From the NCBI RefSeq assembly GCF_001761545.1, contig NZ_CP017326.1:744001-808000 (forward strand): a stretch of DNA of 64,000 nt, given 5' to 3'. The notes beneath the pieces are model-generated. The model worked only from the letters and a program-made list of their open reading frames with translations. It ran no database searches and was not told where the DNA came from. Made by a program: the position numbers and the translations under genes. Below are positions 59,949-64,000 of this stretch, in pieces; the stretch's first letter is position 1, and each line of letters starts with the position of its first letter. The stretch is from Weissella soli. Its GTDB lineage: Bacteria > Bacillota > Bacilli > Lactobacillales > Lactobacillaceae.

Positions 59949-59994
59949 TATGTCTCTCCTTGTAAATTTACATATATACGTATCTATATTAACA

Positions 59995-60025
59995 AAAATA
60001 ACCCCTATGTGCCATAGGAGTTATT
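59995..60025 (-). terminator. Terminator after the GH43 gene
   Basis: 13-bp stem with one mismatch (59997-60009 with 60013-60025), 3-nt loop, T5 run on the minus strand, 18 bp beyond the stop codon. Confidence 0.82.
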
Positions 60026-60042
60026 GCTGTGTCTCGGTTTGT

Positions 60043-61722
60043 TTAGTCTAATGCACTTTCATCGAGGTCATTTAAAACCTTATAGTAGGTGAAATCTGCA
60101 AAACTATCGTGTTGATGAGCATCGGTGACTGCTAAGAAGTTAAACAGGCCGGTGAAGCCGCCAATTTCGCCCTTCACGCCGTTGACGCCTTCATCGGAGA
60201 GATACTGGACATCAATATCAGCGACAATCGTGGTCCATTCATCGGCTGCTGGTGTCTTCGCCAAAACCGTCGCAATTCCGAAATTGTAGCGCACCTTGAG
60301 CTGCACCTTACCCACCTGGACCGGCAGTTTTTGATAGAGATAGGTTATTTTTTCACCCAACTTAGCTTGTGATAACCCAACCGCCAAAGAATTTGCAGAA
60401 GCTGACCAATATAGGCGTAGGTATAACCAATTGTTTGAATCATAATACAAGCCCAAACCAGCCGTTTCTGAATAATGATCAGGCTGAAATTCTACTTCGG
60501 TTTCAATACTATAATCAAACGACGTTGCCCGCGTCGCTAGCATACTAGGGTTCATTTGTGAGAACAACGACTCCCCTCCATAGATGCGCAGGTGACCCGG
60601 CCGTTCAGTAGTATTGACCCATTGTTCATGCTGGAAACGATACGGCGACATGAAGTTGGTCTGATAAGTATGGCCGGCAAAAGATTCAGTGATGTCGTGT
60701 GATACCGGTGTTTCGATGATGGCATCCTTAGGCGCATCAACGGTTTCTTTAGCAAGATTAGAACCATCGGCCATCTCTAACCAATCATCTGCGGTCCAAT
60801 GCATCTTTTGCAGACCGGTTTCACGGCCCAACGGATTGAGCGTCGTATGTGGTAGTGGCCGTGACATGAGATGGGCCAGATACCATTCACCACCGGGCGT
60901 TTCAACTAATGACCCATGCCCCGCTTTTTGAATTGGAGACGTTGGGTTATACATTTGGAATTGACCAGCATCGGGGTCACCCTTAGAAAAGAGGTGCGCT
61001 GGTGAGGCCGTGACAATGGGTTCACCACTTGGATGCGGTTCATATGGACCAAAGATATTGCGTGAACGCCCAATTTCCACACCATGGGCATAACCAGTCC
61101 CACCAGCGGCAATCATGAGGTAATAGTAGCCATGGCGCTTATAAACGTTTGGCGCTTCCGAAGCCCCGCGGGTCGTAAATCCCGTCGTCACGGTGTGCCA
61201 GGGACTCGCTAATTTGTGTGCCTCAAAGTCGAATTCGGCAATCACAATCCGACCAGGTGCCTGATAGTTTGGCCGGGACTCCCATTCTAGGATTGAGACG
61301 TAGGTCTTACCATCTTCATCATGGAACAACGATGGATCAAAGCCGATAGAAGTCAGGTAAATTGGCTCCGACCAAGGTCCATGAATGCTATCAGACCAAA
61401 TTGCGAAGGAATTCGCATTGAATTCCCGGCCGTTCATATTCAGCATGTGTGAATAGGCAATCCAGTAGCGCTTATTTTTTTGATCATATGACAAATGGGG
61501 TGCCCAGATACCTGCGGGAGTTGCCGTGCCTTGCAAAGAAATTTCATCGTTGTTAAAAGCGTGTTCGATTACATGCCAGTTTTGTAGATCAGTCGACTCA
61601 TATAGTTCAATGGCCGGTGCCCAATGAAACGTCGATGTGGCAATGTAATACTTATCGTCAACGCGCAGAATTGATGGATCCGGCGCCATCCCCGGAATAA
61701 TTGGATTTTTGATTTTCGTCAT
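60043..61722 (-). CDS. Glycoside hydrolase family 43 (beta-xylosidase/arabinofuranosidase type)
   Basis: Cytoplasmic glycosidase of 559 residues: a five-bladed propeller (about 1-310) with the first catalytic Asp in NPIIPGMAPDPSIL, the pKa-modulating Asp in GFDPSLFHDEDG and the acid Glu in RGASEAPNVYKRHGYYYLM, then a C-terminal beta-sandwich (about 330-555) typical of the GH43_11 xylosidase group. It likely removes xylose or arabinose from imported oligosaccharides. No signal peptide. The ATG at 61722 is preferred to a TTG 18 bp earlier. It follows the GH5 gene by 30 bp in the MFS-GH5-GH43 unit. Confidence 0.88.
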   Translation of the reverse strand: MTKIKNPIIPGMAPDPSILRVDDKYYIATSTFHWAPAIELYESTDLQNWHVIEHAFNNDEISLQGTATPAGIWAPHLSYDQKNKRYWIAYSHMLNMNGREFNANSFAIWSDSIHGPWSEPIYLTSIGFDPSLFHDEDGKTYVSILEWESRPNYQAPGRIVIAEFDFEAHKLASPWHTVTTGFTTRGASEAPNVYKRHGYYYLMIAAGGTGYAHGVEIGRSRNIFGPYEPHPSGEPIVTASPAHLFSKGDPDAGQFQMYNPTSPIQKAGHGSLVETPGGEWYLAHLMSRPLPHTTLNPLGRETGLQKMHWTADDWLEMADGSNLAKETVDAPKDAIIETPVSHDITESFAGHTYQTNFMSPYRFQHEQWVNTTERPGHLRIYGGESLFSQMNPSMLATRATSFDYSIETEVEFQPDHYSETAGLGLYYDSNNWLYLRLYWSASANSLAVGLSQAKLGEKITYLYQKLPVQVGKVQLKVRYNFGIATVLAKTPAADEWTTIVADIDVQYLSDEGVNGVKGEIGGFTGLFNFLAVTDAHQHDSFADFTYYKVLNDLDESALD

Positions 61723-61752
61723 GCTCTTTATGCCTTTCAATTGCGAAAAATG

Positions 61753-62901
61753 TTAAATTTCGGCCCAGCCCTTATTCACTGAGCGTTCAAGTGACCAAGA
61801 ATCCCAACCAAACCAGTCTTTGTCATTGATCGTATCGATGTTAATCTTGTAGCTCCAGAAGAAATAGCCATCCCCCCGTTGCCACTGATCAACTTGCAAA
61901 CGCCACAAATCCTGATAGATCTTCAAGGCCCGGTCCTTGTCAACCGTGACTTCATGGTCAAAGACTTCTTGCGTGGGATTGAGGCCACCCTTGGTGTCAA
62001 CGCCGGTCGCCAGTGAATTAAACAGGGTCCACTCACCCACAACCACGGGTACGAACTGCTTTACCTCAGCAATTGAATCACCAACCCCTTCAATGTACTT
62101 ATGGTAGGAATCTAAGGTTAATTCACCAGTTTCAATCTCGGCAATCATCAAATAATGATGCGTATCCAAAACGACATTTTCAAAGGTATTCTTTTGGAAG
62201 AAATCAGCCCACTGGGTGATGTCAAAGCCGTCATGGAACATAATGACCTTATCGGCAGGGAGCACCGTTCGCAGATCTTCATACGCGGTTTTATAGAAAT
62301 CATATAGGAACTCAAAGGTGATAGGTGCATTCTCTGCGGTCATCTCAGGTTCCCGTGCTGGGTAACGGTCGAGCATATTGCGATACATTTTTTCAGTCGC
62401 CGGCTCATTTAACACCTCGATACCGTACAACCCACTGCGGTCACCATAGCGCTCAGCCAAACGGTGCAGCACTGAAAGCGCAAAGGCTACTTGATCAGGA
62501 TGTTGGGCCCAATTTTGCACCCCTGAAATCCCCCCATTATCAAAGCCATTTTGACTACCAGGCACCGTATGCAAATCAATCAAAATTTGCAAGCCGTACG
62601 CTTCAGCCCAGTTAAAGGCCTTATCTAGCCAGTCGATTGCCCCAATAAATGGTTGCACATCCCCGAAAATGAAATAGGGTACCGGGATGCGGACCGTATC
62701 AAGCCCCATACTGGCGATTCGCACAAAGTCTGCTTCCGTGATGAAGTTTGCCCGATGCATCGCAATCCGATTCTGATAATCAGTTTCACTTAAATCTTGG
62801 GGCAAATAATATTCATCATCAGCCGCAACGCCCGCAAATAACTGTGGTGACATCCACTTTTCTAAGACGAGCCAGCCACCTAAATTAACACCTTTAATCA
62901 T
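61753..62901 (-). CDS. Glycoside hydrolase family 5 (exo-beta-glucanase-like)
   Basis: TIM-barrel glycosidase of 382 residues with the N-terminal GVNLGGWLVLEKWMSP, a motif typical of GH5 exo-1,3-glucanases, the acid/base Glu in EVLNEPATEK and the nucleophile Glu in VVVGEWTL. It lacks a signal peptide, so it should act on glucosides already imported by the MFS transporter. Start ATG at 62901 with GAGG 9 bp upstream; the longer GTG start is inside that site. It lies between the MFS and GH43 genes. Exact linkage specificity (beta-1,3, beta-1,4 or beta-1,6) is not determined by eye. Confidence 0.85.
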   Translation of the reverse strand: MIKGVNLGGWLVLEKWMSPQLFAGVAADDEYYLPQDLSETDYQNRIAMHRANFITEADFVRIASMGLDTVRIPVPYFIFGDVQPFIGAIDWLDKAFNWAEAYGLQILIDLHTVPGSQNGFDNGGISGVQNWAQHPDQVAFALSVLHRLAERYGDRSGLYGIEVLNEPATEKMYRNMLDRYPAREPEMTAENAPITFEFLYDFYKTAYEDLRTVLPADKVIMFHDGFDITQWADFFQKNTFENVVLDTHHYLMIAEIETGELTLDSYHKYIEGVGDSIAEVKQFVPVVVGEWTLFNSLATGVDTKGGLNPTQEVFDHEVTVDKDRALKIYQDLWRLQVDQWQRGDGYFFWSYKINIDTINDKDWFGWDSWSLERSVNKGWAEI

Positions 62902-62912
62902 TTTAAAATTCC

Positions 62913-64000
62913 TCACTTTGTTGACTTAATCATTTGAATAAATACCATTGCAAGCACTGAGAAGACAACCGCCGTTGGAAAAACTAGGTTATACCCACCA
63001 ACACCAACCAGGATACTGGTAACGATTGGCCCAGCTGTCTGACCTAAGGTGGTTGCCATGTTTAGAATACCTAAATCTTTACCAGACTCTGCCTTATTAG
63101 GCAGCACGTCGATGTTTAGCGCTTGGTCGACCGCCCCATAGACGGCGTAACCTAAGCCCGCAAACCCGGCAAACAAAATCATTGAAAATGGTGTTTTTAG
63201 CAACCATGGCAGTAAGAAACCAATTGACATCAACAAGGTTGCAAAGTTAACTGGTAACTTGCGGCGACCAAATTTATCTGACAATGCACCTGAAACTAAT
63301 GAACCAACTAAACCGACCACCATGGTCACAAGTGACATGACGGAAATGGTGGCAGCGGCTGACTTTTCACTTTGTCCGATATAACTCAGCAAAATGTATA
63401 GTTGGTAATTTAAAATCATGTAGTATGAGAAGATCAGTAGTGACCGACCACCGAAGGCAAGCCAGAAATCACGCGCACCCTTAACTGGTGGTTTGAATGA
63501 AGCAATTAACTCTTTGATCCCGCCCGTAACTGGTGGTAGATCCTGCGCTGTCTTTTCATGTGGCCACACGATAACGGTTGCCAAACCAGCAACGGCCATC
63601 AAAATCCCAGCTGCGATGAACCCAGGCATTTGAATGCTAATAAAGCGTGCCCCGATTAAAGTTCCCAATGATGTACCAACGGTTGTTCCAGCTGAATAAA
63701 AGGCAGAAGCAGTGGCCCGCATTTTTTCTGGCACACGGTCTGAAAGCGTTGCCATAGCGGGCGCAATCATCATGTTCAAGCCCACCATGCTCATGCAGTA
63801 GCTAATACCAATCAACCAAACATTATCGAATAGACCAACCGCAAACAGCGACAGACCACCAACAATGCCACCCGCGATAATCCAAGGTGTGCGTTGGCCA
63901 AAACGTGACCGTGTTCGATCGGATAAATTACCGACAATCAAATTCGATACCAGCGAGGTGATGGCCGTCGCAGCATTCAAGACACCAAAGGCCGCCGTGG
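62913..64000 (-). CDS. MFS transporter for sugars or glycosides (partial)
   Basis: The frame is open to the right edge; about 362 codons are visible, ending 12 bp before the GH5 start. MFS motifs NLSDRTRSRFGQRTPWI (loop 2-3) and GALSDKFGRRKLP (loop 8-9) are clear, with about nine or ten helices. The TTG at 63980 is internal, not a true start. Relatives of this sort move disaccharides or glycosides by proton symport. As first gene of the MFS-GH5-GH43 operon it probably supplies oligosaccharides to the two hydrolases. Confidence 0.85.
   Translation of the reverse strand, partial: TAAFGVLNAATAITSLVSNLIVGNLSDRTRSRFGQRTPWIIAGGIVGGLSLFAVGLFDNVWLIGISYCMSMVGLNMMIAPAMATLSDRVPEKMRATASAFYSAGTTVGTSLGTLIGARFISIQMPGFIAAGILMAVAGLATVIVWPHEKTAQDLPPVTGGIKELIASFKPPVKGARDFWLAFGGRSLLIFSYYMILNYQLYILLSYIGQSEKSAAATISVMSLVTMVVGLVGSLVSGALSDKFGRRKLPVNFATLLMSIGFLLPWLLKTPFSMILFAGFAGLGYAVYGAVDQALNIDVLPNKAESGKDLGILNMATTLGQTAGPIVTSILVGVGGYNLVFPTAVVFSVLAMVFIQMIKSTK

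Overview
The window reads as a chromosomal segment of a low-to-moderate GC Gram-positive lactic acid bacterium. A member of the Leuconostoc/Weissella side of Lactobacillaceae is my best guess. This is inference from gene content: dnaG-rpoD and relA-dtd pairs, many PTS, MFS and ABC carriers, strong AGGAG-type ribosome binding sites, cre-like sites, and hxlA-hxlB joined to pgi. No rRNA, tRNA, intact insertion sequence, prophage or CRISPR array was seen. Most genes lie on the minus strand.

Layout. 1-1247: heme-efflux type ABC exporter (hrtA partial, hrtB). 1451-5454: MMPL exporter with a NarL-type two-component system. 5649-9048: aldo/keto reductase, MFS exporter, NAD(P)-binding protein and MerR regulator in one operon behind a MerR-type promoter with a 19-bp spacer. 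9429-13327: GNAT acetyltransferase, a three-gene flavin-based membrane electron-transfer module (FMN-binding protein, ApbE flavin transferase, ferric-reductase-like membrane protein) and an FMN reductase. 13431-15858: small stress/redox operon (decarboxylase-like, cupin, SDR) divergent from a leaderless merR gene. 15917-21351: unknown coiled-coil protein, tautomerase, and the fruRKA operon. 21502-23966: TetR-controlled ABC-2 exporter. 24111-30874: six-gene operon in which two paralogous acyl-AMP ligases bracket a sulfonate-type ABC importer, with an acyltransferase-3 protein last. 31131-38171: Nudix hydrolase, orphan RelB/DinJ-like antitoxin, dtd, relA, rpoD, dnaG. 38572-42149: FabK-like flavoprotein and acyl-CoA transferase with a divergent LysR gene. 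42260-43876: ABC exporter overlapped by a 29-codon ORF. 44174-47992: beta-glucoside PTS permease, 6-phospho-beta-glucosidase and GntR regulator. 48053-51086: pgi, hxlB, hxlA and divergent hxlR. 51198-57668: small membrane protein and a complete type I restriction-modification system (hsdR, hsdM, hsdS). 58050-59948: a LepA-like translational GTPase whose frame is broken once, preceded by a leader peptide and mutually exclusive hairpins. 60043-64000: GH43, GH5 and MFS genes for plant or fungal glycan oligosaccharides.

The most interesting candidate is the 5' region of the LepA-like gene. A 9-codon ORF with an excellent ribosome binding site ends inside one arm of a hairpin that competes with a downstream terminator-like hairpin, which is the architecture of a ribosome-sensing attenuator. 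The ligase/ABC importer/ligase/acyltransferase operon, the ribulose-monophosphate genes fused to pgi, and the paired MerR-type promoters are the next most informative signals. All functions are inferred from motif recognition by eye, with no database search.
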